A DNA stretch of 64,000 nucleotides from Deltaproteobacteria bacterium (GTDB lineage: Bacteria; Myxococcota_A; UBA9042): contig JACKFC010000013.1 of assembly GCA_020632665.1 (NCBI GenBank), positions 62,001-126,000 on the forward strand. Direction: 5' to 3'. The notes under the pieces are model-generated. The model searched no databases and was not told the origin of the DNA. It saw only the letters and a program-made list of their open reading frames with translations. This document shows, piece by piece, positions 55,209 to 64,000 of this stretch (its first letter is position 1; each line of letters starts with the position of its first letter). Both the position numbers and the translations under genes were made by a program.

Positions 55209-56107
55209 ATCCGATCACCCGCGCGCTCTACTTCGCCGGTGCCGCCCTGCGGATGATGCGGGCCAGCCCCTGGCTCAACGTCGTCAGCGTGCTCACCATC
55301 GCCGTCTCGCTCTCGCTCTGCGGCTTGTTCGCGATGGCCTTCTTCAACGCACACGCGCTGATCCGCGACCTCGGCTCGTCGCTGACGATCCAGGTCTACC
55401 TCGCCGACGAGACGACACCCGAGCGGGCGCAGGCGATCGAGCAGCGCCTGCGCGGCCACGAGGGCGTGCGCAGCGTCGTCGCGCTGACCCGCGAGGCCGA
55501 CCGCGAGCGCAACCGCAAGCTCCTCGACCCGGAACTGCTCGAAGGCCTCGACGAAGAGGCGATCCCCGGTCAGCCGGTGCTCGAGCTCGAGCTCGACTCG
55601 GCGCTGGCCTCACGCGGCGACCTCGAACGGATGGTCGAGTGGGCGCGGCAGATCGAGAAGGTCGAGTCGGTCGAAGACGTCGCATTCGGTGCGGAGCGGT
55701 TGCGGCTGCTCTTCGCCGTGCTCGAGATCGTGCAGAGCGTCGGCGTCGTGCTCTCGTTGGTCCTGCTCGCCAGCGCGCTCTTCTTCGTCTTCTCGACGGT
55801 GCGGCTGGCGATCTGGAGCCGGCGCGACGAGATCGAGATCCTCGCGCTGATGGGCGCGACCCGCCGCTTCATCCGCAGCCCCTTCCTGATCGAAGGCGCG
55901 CTGCAGGGCCTGCTCGGCGCGGCGGTCGCCATCGTCGCGGTCGGCCTGCTCCACCTCGAGCTCGAAGGCCTGGTCCGCGACGTCTACCTCCTCAACGTGC
56001 AGCCCTCGCTGCTGCCGCCCGGGATGGTGATGTGGCTGCTCGTCGGCGGCCCCGCGCTCGGCCTGGTCGCCGCCGGCCTCTCGCTCGGCCGCCACCTGCG
56101 GGTCTAG
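55205..56107 (+). CDS. ftsX: Cell division protein FtsX
   Basis: A 300-residue inner-membrane protein with four transmembrane helices: one after the short N-terminus (VVSVLTIAVSLSLCGLFAMA) and three in the C-terminal half. A periplasmic domain (about 60-170) separates the first two, with LTIQVYLADETTPE and a loop that contacts the EnvC-like protein in known systems. The FtsX signature LMGATRRFIRSPFLIEGALQG is present. GTG at 55205 is used because it overlaps the ftsE stop. It transmits ATP hydrolysis by FtsE to the activator encoded next. Confidence 0.95.
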   Translation: MNPITRALYFAGAALRMMRASPWLNVVSVLTIAVSLSLCGLFAMAFFNAHALIRDLGSSLTIQVYLADETTPERAQAIEQRLRGHEGVRSVVALTREADRERNRKLLDPELLEGLDEEAIPGQPVLELELDSALASRGDLERMVEWARQIEKVESVEDVAFGAERLRLLFAVLEIVQSVGVVLSLVLLASALFFVFSTVRLAIWSRRDEIEILALMGATRRFIRSPFLIEGALQGLLGAAVAIVAVGLLHLELEGLVRDVYLLNVQPSLLPPGMVMWLLVGGPALGLVAAGLSLGRHLRV

Positions 56108-56109
56108 CG

Positions 56110-57303
56110 ATGCCGCCGCGCCTGCTGCTGCCCACGCTCGCCTTGCTGCTGGCGTCGTCGTTCTCGACCGCAGCGGTCGCCGCGACCGTGCAGCGCCCCG
56201 ACGCCGCCGAGATCGCGCTGCCCGACCGCTCCGCCACCAACCCGGCGGCGCAGCCCGCGCGCATCGACTCCGTCGAGAAACGCGCCCTCGACGCGCGCTA
56301 TCGCGAGGCGATGAGCAAGGAGCTCGGCCTGCTGCAGGCGATCGACGGCCTCGACGCCACGATCGAGGAGCTCGAGACCTCGCTCGCCCGCCTCGGCCTG
56401 GACCGCGCCGCCGCCACCGACGCCCTGCGCGAGGCGGAGCTGCGCCGCGCCGGTGCCGAGCGTCGCCTCGCCGAGATGCGCGCCGCTGTGCGGGCGCGGC
56501 TCCGCGCGATCTTGCGCCTCGGCCGCAGCCCGGAGCTGCGCTTCGCCGTCTCGCCGGAAGGCTTCGCCACCGCGGTGGTCAAGCAGCGCCTGCTCGGTCG
56601 GCTGGTCGCCGGCGACCGCGAACGGCTGGAGCGCTACCGCGAGCAGCTCGCCCGGCTGGCCGGTGAGACCAAGGACCGCGACGCCGCCTTGGCCAAGCTC
56701 GCCGCCGCCGACCGCGACCTGCACGGCCAGCTCGCCGCGCTCGAGCGCGCCCGCCACGACAAGCTCGCCCTGGTCGCACAGATCGAGGCCGATCCGAGCT
56801 ACAACCAGAACGCCCGCCGCGATATGGACGCCGCTGACCGCACCCTGGTCGAGAAGATTGAGACGTTCAAGGAGTGGCAGGAGAAGCGCTACACCTTCGG
56901 TCGGACCCGCGGCAAGCTGCTGCGACCGGTCAATATGAGCAAGATCGAGGTACCCTTCGGCCCCCGCAAACACCCGCGCTTCGGCACCACGACCTTCCAC
57001 CGCGGCCAGGATATCCGGCCCAACCACCCCGAGCACGCCGCGGTGCGCGCCGTCTTCTGGGCCCGCGTCGCCTTCGTCGGCTGGATGCTCGGCTACGGCC
57101 AGACGATCATCCTCGACCACGGCCGCGGCTGGCACACGGTCTACGCCCACGTCGACGCGGTCGAAGTCGCCGAGGGCGACGTCATCCGCTCGCGGCAGAA
57201 GATCGCCGAGGTCGGCGCGAGTGGATCGCTCAAGGGCCGCTACCTCTATTTCGAGATCCGCGAGAACGGCGAGCCGGTCGACCCTGCCGAATTCTTTCGC
57301 TAG
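56110..57303 (+). CDS. EnvC-like murein hydrolase activator (degenerate LytM/M23)
   Basis: A 397-residue secreted protein: signal peptide (to about 26), long coiled coil (about 60-245) and a C-terminal LytM/M23 domain (about 275-397). The fold is clear (FHRGQDI, GYGQTIILDHGRGW, HTVYAHV). The final metal-binding HxH of active enzymes appears as YLYFE (GRYLYFEIRENG), so zinc binding is incomplete. That matches EnvC, whose LytM domain activates amidases rather than cutting glycan. The ftsEX-EnvC order supports the role. The ATG is two bases after the ftsX stop. Confidence 0.9.
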   Translation: MPPRLLLPTLALLLASSFSTAAVAATVQRPDAAEIALPDRSATNPAAQPARIDSVEKRALDARYREAMSKELGLLQAIDGLDATIEELETSLARLGLDRAAATDALREAELRRAGAERRLAEMRAAVRARLRAILRLGRSPELRFAVSPEGFATAVVKQRLLGRLVAGDRERLERYREQLARLAGETKDRDAALAKLAAADRDLHGQLAALERARHDKLALVAQIEADPSYNQNARRDMDAADRTLVEKIETFKEWQEKRYTFGRTRGKLLRPVNMSKIEVPFGPRKHPRFGTTTFHRGQDIRPNHPEHAAVRAVFWARVAFVGWMLGYGQTIILDHGRGWHTVYAHVDAVEVAEGDVIRSRQKIAEVGASGSLKGRYLYFEIRENGEPVDPAEFFR

Positions 57304-57347
57304 GGTTCCGCCCCCCGCGCGAGGTCGCGCGAGCCGGAGCGCAGCGC

Positions 57348-58391
57348 ATGTCTGCTCATGTCCCAGCCGAGCTACCACCGGTGACGGTGGTCGTCGTGAC
57401 CTACAACGAGGCCGACAATATCGCCGATTGCCTCGGCTCGCTGCTCGCGCTGCGCTATCCGACCGAAAAGCTCGACATCCTGGTCGTCGACGGCGCCTCC
57501 TCCGACGCCACCGCCCGCATCGTCGAGGAGATCGCCGGCCGCCATCCGCACGTCCGCCTGCTCGACAACCCCGGCCGGACCATCGCCTCGAACCGCAACG
57601 TCGGCGTGCGGGCCGCCCGCCACGGCCTGCTCGCCTTCACCGACGCCGATTGCCGCGTCCCGCCGGATTGGCTGCGCACCCTCACCGACGCCTACCGCAA
57701 GCTGCGCGTCGCACAGCCGGCGCTGGTCGCCGTCGGCGGCGGCAACGTCCCGCCGGCCGGCGAGCGCAGCGACTTCCTCGACGCGCTCGGCCTGACGCTC
57801 GACACCTTCCTCGGCAGCCTCGGCTCGGTGCAGGGGCGCCGGCCCACCCAGCCCGTCGTGGTGCCCAGCCTCGCCTGCCTCAACGTCCTCTACGACCGCG
57901 ACGCCGTCCGCGACGCCGGTGGCTTCGACGTCGGCATGGCGAATATGGGTGAGGACGCCGAGCTCAACCACCGGCTCGGGCTCCGCGGCGGCGTCCTGAT
58001 GTTCGTCCCTGGCGCCGACGTCGCCCACCGCCTGCGCGGCACGCCCTCGGCTTGGTTCGCCAATATGGTCGGCTACGGCCGCGGCCGGGTCCGCCTATTC
58101 CGCAAGCACCGCGCCCTGCTCACACCCACCTACGCCCTGCCGCTCGGCTTTCTCGCCGCGTTCGCGGTGGTGCCGCTCGCCCCGCTGGTCGGCCCCTGGG
58201 CGCTGCTGCCGCTGACCTATGTCCCGGCGCTCGCCGCCTACTCCGGCTGGCTGGCCGTGCGCGCCGGGCGGCCGGCGCTGGCCGGGCGCGTCTTCCTGGC
58301 GTTCGCGCTGACCCATTGGGGCTACGCCCTCGGCATGGCGGCCGAGCTGCTCGCAGGTGGCGCGCAGGCGGCCGTCGCGGAGCCGGCATGA
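57348..58391 (+). CDS. GT2-family glycosyltransferase with C-terminal membrane helices
   Basis: A 347-residue enzyme. The GT-A fold is marked by VTVVVVTYNEADNIADCL, the donor-binding VVDGASSDAT, the DxD motif FTDADCRVPPDW and the ED motif GEDAELNHRL. Two or more hydrophobic helices follow (about 265-335). It probably adds a sugar to a lipid-linked precursor. GGAG is eight bases before the ATG at 57348. The stop overlaps the next start (ATGA), tying it to the pyruvyl transferase and the flippase-like protein. The run appears to be a small envelope polysaccharide operon. Confidence 0.9.
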   Translation: MSAHVPAELPPVTVVVVTYNEADNIADCLGSLLALRYPTEKLDILVVDGASSDATARIVEEIAGRHPHVRLLDNPGRTIASNRNVGVRAARHGLLAFTDADCRVPPDWLRTLTDAYRKLRVAQPALVAVGGGNVPPAGERSDFLDALGLTLDTFLGSLGSVQGRRPTQPVVVPSLACLNVLYDRDAVRDAGGFDVGMANMGEDAELNHRLGLRGGVLMFVPGADVAHRLRGTPSAWFANMVGYGRGRVRLFRKHRALLTPTYALPLGFLAAFAVVPLAPLVGPWALLPLTYVPALAAYSGWLAVRAGRPALAGRVFLAFALTHWGYALGMAAELLAGGAQAAVAEPA

Positions 58392-59557
58392 AGCGGCGCG
58401 TCACCATCGTCGGCTCGTACGGCACCGGCAACGTCGGCGACGACGCGATCTTGCTCGCCATGCTCGAGCTCTTCGACCCGGCGCGCTGGGAGCGCACCGT
58501 GCTCACCGCCGACGCCGCGGGCAGCCTCGCCCTCGGCGCCGACCGGGTCGTCGGGCAGCACCTGAGCGCCGGGGTCTCGCTGCAGATCGCCCGGGAATTC
58601 GACTTCCTCGGCATCGCCAAGGCCGTCGCCCGGACCGACCTGCTGGTCATCGGCGGCGGCGCCTTGCTGCACGACCTCCGCCCCTACAACCTGCCGTATT
58701 TCTTCTCCCTGCACGGCTTGGCCAAGGCCGCAGGGGCACAGGTCGCCTACCTCTGCCTCGGCGCCGGCCCGCTGCGCACCCCGGTCGGCAAGGCCCTGGT
58801 CCGCCGGGTCATGCCGAGCGCTGCCTGCATCACGCTGCGGGACGCCGAGGGTGCGCAGCTTCTCCGCAGCGTGGGCCTGCGCGGAACCGGACGCGGCGCC
58901 GAGTGCGTCGAGGCCGCCGATGCCGTCTTCGCGCTGCGTTCGCGGCTGCCGGCGATCTTGCAAACCGGCGCGCAGCAGCTCGAAGGCAGCCCGGCGCTTC
59001 CGGAGCGCTACGTCGCCGCGACGGTCTGCGGCTGGTGGCGGTCGGACGATTATTGGCGCCGGCAACAGGTCGACCTCGACGGGCCGATGGCGGCCATGGC
59101 CCGCCTCTACGACCACGTCGTCGAGCGCACCGGCCTGGACGTGGTCCTGGTCCCCACCGTCGAGCCGCACGACCGCGAGGTGCTCGCGCCGATCCGCGCC
59201 AAGATGCGGCACGGCGAACGGCTGCACGCCGCAGCACCGGGCTACGGACCACAGGGCGCCATCGCCCTGGTCGCCGGCGCCGAATTCGTCGTCGGCATGC
59301 GCCTGCACTCGATGATCTTCGCGACCCTCACCGGCCGGCCCTTCTTCGCCCTGAGCTACGATCCGAAGGTCGACCACTTCCTGCGCATGGTCGGCAGCCG
59401 CCACGGCGTCTCGCTCGAGATCCTGCTCGCCGGCGGCGCCGAGGCCGCGTTCGACGAATTCCACGCCGCCCTGACGCCCTTGGCGGCGCAGATGGCGGCC
59501 CGCGCCGACGCCTTCGAGGCCCGGGTGCGGCAGACCGCCGCGGTCGTGACCGCATGA
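58388..59557 (+). CDS. Polysaccharide pyruvyl transferase family protein
   Basis: A 389-residue cytoplasmic enzyme of the CsaB type, which adds pyruvate ketals to glycans. The start YGTGNVGDDAIL fits the family's conserved G-x-GNxGD segment. VIGGGALLHD and the C-terminal VVGMRLHSMIFATLTGRP (the most conserved segment of the family, with Arg and His) are intact, as is FALSYDPKVDHFL. Length is typical. The start overlaps the glycosyltransferase stop and the end overlaps the next gene (ATGA), so the three act together. In some bacteria pyruvylated glycans bind SLH-domain proteins; none is visible here. Confidence 0.9.
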   Translation: MKRRVTIVGSYGTGNVGDDAILLAMLELFDPARWERTVLTADAAGSLALGADRVVGQHLSAGVSLQIAREFDFLGIAKAVARTDLLVIGGGALLHDLRPYNLPYFFSLHGLAKAAGAQVAYLCLGAGPLRTPVGKALVRRVMPSAACITLRDAEGAQLLRSVGLRGTGRGAECVEAADAVFALRSRLPAILQTGAQQLEGSPALPERYVAATVCGWWRSDDYWRRQQVDLDGPMAAMARLYDHVVERTGLDVVLVPTVEPHDREVLAPIRAKMRHGERLHAAAPGYGPQGAIALVAGAEFVVGMRLHSMIFATLTGRPFFALSYDPKVDHFLRMVGSRHGVSLEILLAGGAEAAFDEFHAALTPLAAQMAARADAFEARVRQTAAVVTA

Positions 59558-60546
59558 GCGGCGCAGAAAGCCGCGCCGGCCGTGGGCGCTGGCTCTCCCG
59601 TCTGCTGCTGGCGGTCGGCGTCGCGATCTTGGTCGCCCTCATCGTGCGCAGCGGGCCCGCGCGGCTGCTCGACCTGGCAGCCCGCGCCGACAAGACGCTC
59701 TGGCTCGGCGGCGTGGCCTTCTACATCGGCTCGATGGTGCTGCGCGCGCTCAAATGGCACCGGCTCTTGGGCGTGGTCCGGCCGGTCTCGCTGTCGCGCA
59801 CCGTCGGCGTCTTCCTGGTCAACGCCGTCGCCGGCAACCTCACGCCCTTTCGCTCCGGCGAGGCCGTCGGTCCGGTGCTCTTTCAGCGCCACCTCGGCGT
59901 GCCGCTCGGCGACGGCTTCTCGGTCATCGTGGTCGACCGCGTCCTCGAATTGCTGGCGATGCTGGTCTACCTGGCGGCGGCCTTCCTCTACCTCGACACC
60001 CACCTGACGCTGGAGCCGCTCTTCCGCGCGGCGGTCTTCGTCGCCGTCGCCGGGACGCTCGTGATCACCGCCGGGCTCCTGGCCGTCCTCGCCTGGGAAG
60101 CGCCGGGCCGATGGCTGGTCCAGGCGATCAGCCGCATCCCTGCGCTGCAGCGCCGGGCGCCCGCCATCCGCGCCGAGCTCGAGCGCTTCTACGCCTTTCG
60201 TCGGCGGCCCGGCGTCTTCGGCGCCTTGCCCGTGCTCGCAGGACTGACGCTGGCGAGCTGGGCGGTGCAGTTCGGCGCGCTGTGGTGCGTCGCGGCGTCG
60301 ATGACCGACGTCGGCTACCTCGCCACCGCGGCCGGGCAGTCGATCTCGATCCCCGCCTCGCTGCTGAGCTTCATCCCCGCCGGTATCGGCGTCGGCGCCG
60401 CCAGCTTCCAATACGTGATGGAGCTGCTCGGCTACGCCCCCGACCCGATGGTCGGCGCGGCCTTGCTCGGCAAGGTGCTCTTCCTCGGCCTGATCATCGC
60501 GCTCGGCTGGGTCGGCAGCGCGATCCTCGACCGCCCGCAGCGCTGA
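59554..60546 (+). CDS. Lysylphosphatidylglycerol synthetase TM-domain (UPF0104 / LPG_synthase_TM) protein
   Basis: A 330-residue integral membrane protein with about seven to eight helices. The family core is present: GNLTPFRSGEAVGPVL (residues about 90-105) and LLSFIPAGIGVGAASFQYVM near the C-terminus. This domain acts as a lipid flippase in MprF and occurs alone in many glycolipid operons. Its place directly after a glycosyltransferase and a pyruvyl transferase suggests movement of the modified lipid-linked sugar (inference). The start overlaps the upstream stop (ATGA). Confidence 0.88.
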   Translation: MSGAESRAGRGRWLSRLLLAVGVAILVALIVRSGPARLLDLAARADKTLWLGGVAFYIGSMVLRALKWHRLLGVVRPVSLSRTVGVFLVNAVAGNLTPFRSGEAVGPVLFQRHLGVPLGDGFSVIVVDRVLELLAMLVYLAAAFLYLDTHLTLEPLFRAAVFVAVAGTLVITAGLLAVLAWEAPGRWLVQAISRIPALQRRAPAIRAELERFYAFRRRPGVFGALPVLAGLTLASWAVQFGALWCVAASMTDVGYLATAAGQSISIPASLLSFIPAGIGVGAASFQYVMELLGYAPDPMVGAALLGKVLFLGLIIALGWVGSAILDRPQR

Positions 60547-60611
60547 TGCTCGGCACGGACGCCTTCCGGCCCCGGCTTGTTGTGTATCTTGGCGAGACAT
60601 AAAGACAAGTG

Positions 60612-60639
60612 TTGACGCCCACCAGCCGAGGACTGTAGT
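60612..60639 (+). promoter_or_regulatory. Candidate promoter of the lectin/Cys-rich gene
   Basis: TTGACG (60612-60617) and TGTAGT (60634-60639) lie 16 bases apart, giving a leader of about 38 bases to the start at 60684. The region is AT-richer than its surroundings. The rest of the 137-base gap shows nothing more. Confidence 0.45.
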
Positions 60640-60683
60640 TTGAGGTCGAAGTTCGGCCCCCCGCCCTCAGCCCCAGGAAAGCC

Positions 60684-63600
60684 GTGCAACGACGCATTCG
60701 TCAGCCCCTGCGCGTCGGTAGACCGCGACTGCACGTCATCGGCTTCGCCGCCGCGTTGCTGCTCTCGCTCGGGGCTCCGAGCGTTGCCCTCGCGACGTGC
60801 GGCAACAGCGGCACCATGTGCTGCCAGGGCAACAAGCGGATGACCTGCTCGGACGGCGCGGCGACGGGCGTCTTCGACACCTGCGGCGGCTCCGACATCT
60901 GCCTCTCCACAACCACGGGCGTGCCGGAGTGCTCACCCGTCGCCGTGGCGTCGTACTTCGGCTACTACAACGCCGTGCCCTATTGCTCGGGCTCCTGCCG
61001 CGTCGGCTGCGTCGGCGGCTGGTGCCACGGCGATTGCCCAGCGGGAACGGTCTGCAACGACGGCACCTGTGAGACGTCCAAATGCGGAACGCTCTACCAA
61101 TGGCACAACGCGGCCGAGGGCGACACGAACACCAACCCCATCGGCACCGTCGCGCCGGCCGACGGCTTGCGGTCGATCTGCAGCTCGTCGGTCGGCTGGG
61201 GCATCGGCGTGCGCAACGACGGCTCGCTGACCTGGTGGGGCAACGGCGACTACTACACCGGCGGCCCCGGCTCGTATTCCGGCGTCTTCAACGCGGGCCT
61301 GAACAACATCAAGGATGCCGTGCAGGTCGCCTGCATGCGCTATTCGGTGATGGTGCTGCGCAAGACCGGAACCATCGCCTACTACGGTCAAGCGACGAAC
61401 AACGAGCAAGGCGTCACCTACCCCACGGGGATGCCCGCCTATTCGAATATCGTCGCCATCGCCGCGGCAGACTACGCCGGCGCGGTCCTCGACAAAGACG
61501 GCAAGGTCTCGATCTTCGGTCACGAGAAAAACAATATCTACGCAGCCTTGAAGGATAAGACCGGCTATCAGGCGATCGGCGGCGGCGGCGGCGGCTTCGT
61601 CGGCATCAAGGCGGACGGCACCGTCACCTTCGCCTCCGGCGACAAGCACGGCAACGCCCACGCCGCGCCGACCGGGCTGACCAACGTCGTCCAGGCCACC
61701 CTCGGTGCCAGCGGCCAAGGCATCGCGTTGCAGGCCGACGGCACGGTCGTCGTCTTCGGCAATGGGCCCACCGCGCCGACCGACCTGAAGAAGGCTGTCG
61801 CGGTCGCCGCAGAGACCTCCAATCAGTTCAACCCCAAGTTCTTCGCCCTGCAGGTCGACGGCAAGCTCCGCGTCTGGGGCGGCTACGGCACGCTGCCCGA
61901 CATCGTCAACCCGTTGACCAATATCCATTTCGTCGACCCGCACGGTCGCGCCGCGCTCGGCTGCCCGGACTCGAACTGCGGTGCCGTCTCGCAGCTCGGC
62001 TGTTGCGACGGCGACAAGGTCTACCGCTGCAGCGGCGGCAAGCTGGTCTCCGAGGGCTGCGCCGCCGGCAAATGCGGCTGGAATACCACCGGTGGCGCCA
62101 CCACCTGCGACACCAACGGCGGCGCCGTCGAGGGCAACTATCACCTGAAGTCCTGCATCTGCGTGCCCAACTGCGAAGGCAAGCAATGCGGCTCGGACGG
62201 CTGCGGCGGCACCTGCGAAAAGGGCGGCTGCGACGACGGCAACGGTTGCACCGCCGACGACAAGTGCAACGGCGAGAATTGCGTCGGCACGACGAGCGAT
62301 ACCTGCGACGACAACAACCCCTGCACCGACGACAGCTGCACCAACGAGGCCGGCAAGGCCGTGTGCAAGAACGTCGCCAAAGCCGGCCCCTGCGACGACG
62401 GCGACCCCTGCCAGACCGGCGACGCCTGCGATCAAGGCACGTGCAAGCCCGGGACCAAGCAGCTCGACTGCGACGACGCCGACCCTTGTACCGATGACAG
62501 CTGTGAGGCCGGCAAGGGCTGCAAGCACGTCGACAACGTCGCCTCCTGCAACGATGGCGACGCCTGCACCGTCGTCGACACCTGCGAGAACGGAAAATGC
62601 GGCGCGCAGCCGGGCGAGGCCTGCGCGTCGACCGAAACCAGCGACCTGACGCTGAAATGTGACGCCGGCACGATCACCAAAATCACCTGGGCCGACTACG
62701 GCATCGCGACCGGCACCTGCCCCAACTTCAGCTTCTACGGTTGCGCCTGCTCGTTGCCGAAATTCTGCAGCCAGGGCGCGGCGGCGTGGATCCACAGCCA
62801 ATGCGTCGGCAAGGCGAGCTGCACGCTGAGCAATCCGCACGTCGCGCTCGGCGATCCCTGCGTCGGCAAGGCGAAGGTGCTCGCCGTCAAATTCGAGTGC
62901 GACAACAAGGACGTCAACAATATCAAGGACTGCGACGACGCCAACCCGTGCACCGACGACAGCTGCGATCCCAAATCCGGCTGCCAGAACGTCAACAGCA
63001 CCAAGGCCTGCGACGACGGCAGCACCTGCACCGAGAGCTCGACCTGCAAGGACGGCCAATGCGTCGGCAGCGGGCTGGACTGCGACGACGGCAACCCCTG
63101 CACCATCGACAACTGCAGCAGCCCGACCGAGTGCGCCCCGAAGGTCAACGTCGCGGACGGCACCAAATGCAGCGACGGCAACAAATGCCACACGACGGGA
63201 AGCTGCAGCACCGGGGCGTGCACCGGCCTGAACGACGTGACCTGCGACGACGGCAACCTCTGCACCGACGATAGCTGCGACGCCAAGACCGGCTGCGTCT
63301 TCACCGCCAACACCGCGAAATGCAGCGACGGCGATGCCTGCACCGAAGGCGACGTCTGCGCTGCGAAAGCCTGCAAAGCCGGCTCGGCCTTGGTCTGCGA
63401 CGACGGCGACGCCTGCACGTCCGATAGCTGCGACAAGGGCAAGGGCTGCGTCTATCCGTTCAACACCGCGAGCTGCGACGATGGCAACACATGCACGCTG
63501 AACGACGCCTGCAGCAGCGGCAAATGCATCGGCGAGCCCAAGACCTGCGAAGACGGCAACGTCTGCACCGCCGACAACTGCAACCCGCAGCTCGACTGCC

Positions 63601-64000
63601 AGCACGCGCTGCGCAACGTCGCCTGCGAGGACGGCGATACCTGCACCAAGGGCGACAGCTGCCAGGGCGGCGTCTGCAAGGCCGGCGTCGCGCCGCCCTG
63701 CAACGACGGCAACGCCTGCACCGACGATGGCTGCGACCCCAAGACCGGCTGCACCTACACGCCGAACGCCGCGCCCTGCAACGACAAGAACCCCTGCACC
63801 GTGGGCGACGTCTGCAGCGCGGCGGCGTGCACGCCCGGCAGCGGCAAGGCGAACTGCAACGACCTCGACCCGTGCACCAACGATTCCTGCAACAGCACGG
63901 TGGGTTGCGTCCACCTCGCCAATACCTTGCCGTGCGACGACGGCAATAGCTGCACCTCGCCCGATATCTGCAAGGGCGGATCGTGCGTCGGCAACCCGAA
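60684..64000 (+). CDS. Secreted Cys-rich protein with RCC1-like propeller and SUEL-type lectin domain (3' end outside window)
   Basis: At least 1105 residues, open to the window end. GTG at 60684 has AGGA five bases upstream and begins a Sec signal peptide (RLHVIGFAAALLLSLG, cut near ALA); unlike its relatives it has no lipobox. After a short Cys-rich head, residues about 150-420 form RCC1/BLIP-II-like propeller strands (DGSLTWWG, DGKVSIFG, DGTVVVFG, DGKLRVWG). CDDGNxCTxDxC modules start near 515. At about 651-741 a domain fits the SUEL/Gal-lectin pattern: LTLKCDAGTITKITWADYG, CVGKASC, GDPCVGKAKVLAVKFEC. More Cys modules continue to the end. It probably binds sugars outside the cell. Confidence 0.85.
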   Translation, partial: MQRRIRQPLRVGRPRLHVIGFAAALLLSLGAPSVALATCGNSGTMCCQGNKRMTCSDGAATGVFDTCGGSDICLSTTTGVPECSPVAVASYFGYYNAVPYCSGSCRVGCVGGWCHGDCPAGTVCNDGTCETSKCGTLYQWHNAAEGDTNTNPIGTVAPADGLRSICSSSVGWGIGVRNDGSLTWWGNGDYYTGGPGSYSGVFNAGLNNIKDAVQVACMRYSVMVLRKTGTIAYYGQATNNEQGVTYPTGMPAYSNIVAIAAADYAGAVLDKDGKVSIFGHEKNNIYAALKDKTGYQAIGGGGGGFVGIKADGTVTFASGDKHGNAHAAPTGLTNVVQATLGASGQGIALQADGTVVVFGNGPTAPTDLKKAVAVAAETSNQFNPKFFALQVDGKLRVWGGYGTLPDIVNPLTNIHFVDPHGRAALGCPDSNCGAVSQLGCCDGDKVYRCSGGKLVSEGCAAGKCGWNTTGGATTCDTNGGAVEGNYHLKSCICVPNCEGKQCGSDGCGGTCEKGGCDDGNGCTADDKCNGENCVGTTSDTCDDNNPCTDDSCTNEAGKAVCKNVAKAGPCDDGDPCQTGDACDQGTCKPGTKQLDCDDADPCTDDSCEAGKGCKHVDNVASCNDGDACTVVDTCENGKCGAQPGEACASTETSDLTLKCDAGTITKITWADYGIATGTCPNFSFYGCACSLPKFCSQGAAAWIHSQCVGKASCTLSNPHVALGDPCVGKAKVLAVKFECDNKDVNNIKDCDDANPCTDDSCDPKSGCQNVNSTKACDDGSTCTESSTCKDGQCVGSGLDCDDGNPCTIDNCSSPTECAPKVNVADGTKCSDGNKCHTTGSCSTGACTGLNDVTCDDGNLCTDDSCDAKTGCVFTANTAKCSDGDACTEGDVCAAKACKAGSALVCDDGDACTSDSCDKGKGCVYPFNTASCDDGNTCTLNDACSSGKCIGEPKTCEDGNVCTADNCNPQLDCQHALRNVACEDGDTCTKGDSCQGGVCKAGVAPPCNDGNACTDDGCDPKTGCTYTPNAAPCNDKNPCTVGDVCSAAACTPGSGKANCNDLDPCTNDSCNSTVGCVHLANTLPCDDGNSCTSPDICKGGSCVGNP

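Overview
The window is very GC-rich chromosomal DNA, apparently from a Myxococcota-type (former Deltaproteobacteria) bacterium, probably an environmental lineage. The pointers are many exported lipoproteins with giant Cys/Asp-rich repeats, MopE-type metal-binding motifs, a Ser/Thr kinase carrying a Cys-motif head, and Ala/Asp-rich linkers after the lipobox. No rRNA, tRNA or CRISPR was seen. The taxonomic call is inference from gene style.

Layout. 1-20166: a partial lipoprotein on the minus strand, then a plus-strand run of an 854-aa lipoprotein, a HEAT-like protein and a 4342-aa lipoprotein, all with ATGA overlaps; a second Cys-rich lipoprotein follows that has no usable ATG/GTG/TTG start. 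20192-24850: a two-gene cassette (AAA ATPase-DUF4143, then a NACHT NTPase-HEAT-PD-(D/E)XK nuclease) with its own AT-rich palindromic promoter. It lies between two copies of an imperfect 28-bp direct repeat, so it looks like an inserted antiviral-defence module and is the main discovery candidate. 24859-30205: a dihydrolipoyl-dehydrogenase-like enzyme, a sterol-desaturase-family protein, an amidohydrolase lipoprotein and an MBL-fold hydrolase. 30364-35089: Ser/Thr kinase, TPR/coiled-coil membrane protein and a MopE/FGE-like lipoprotein, overlapping end to end. 35292-40400 (minus): an operon with an SDPK-repeat protein, a DUF6884-like protein, a VKOR-thioredoxin fusion, an OmpA-like protein and a TlpA-like thioredoxin lipoprotein. 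40528-46764 (minus): a 2078-aa Cys-rich lipoprotein. 46937-50014: methyltransferase-like lipoprotein, lamin-tail lipoprotein, ribulose-phosphate epimerase and aldo/keto reductase. 50031-50199: a highly folded intergenic element. 50197-54143 (minus): Na+/alanine symporter, parvulin lipoprotein and an outer-membrane barrel. 54432-60546: ftsE-ftsX-EnvC-like, then a GT2 / polysaccharide pyruvyl transferase / flippase-like envelope operon. 60684-end: a secreted Cys-rich protein with an RCC1-like propeller and a SUEL-type lectin domain, cut by the window end.

How it fits together. Much of the window builds or modifies the cell envelope and surface. At least four very Cys-rich exported proteins are present, and the VKOR-Trx/TlpA operon could supply and correct their disulfides; the parvulin lipoprotein lies beside an outer-membrane barrel it may help fold. 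FtsEX with a LytM-degenerate EnvC-like partner is a standard cell-separation unit. The defence-like pair is the only block that looks foreign to this context.
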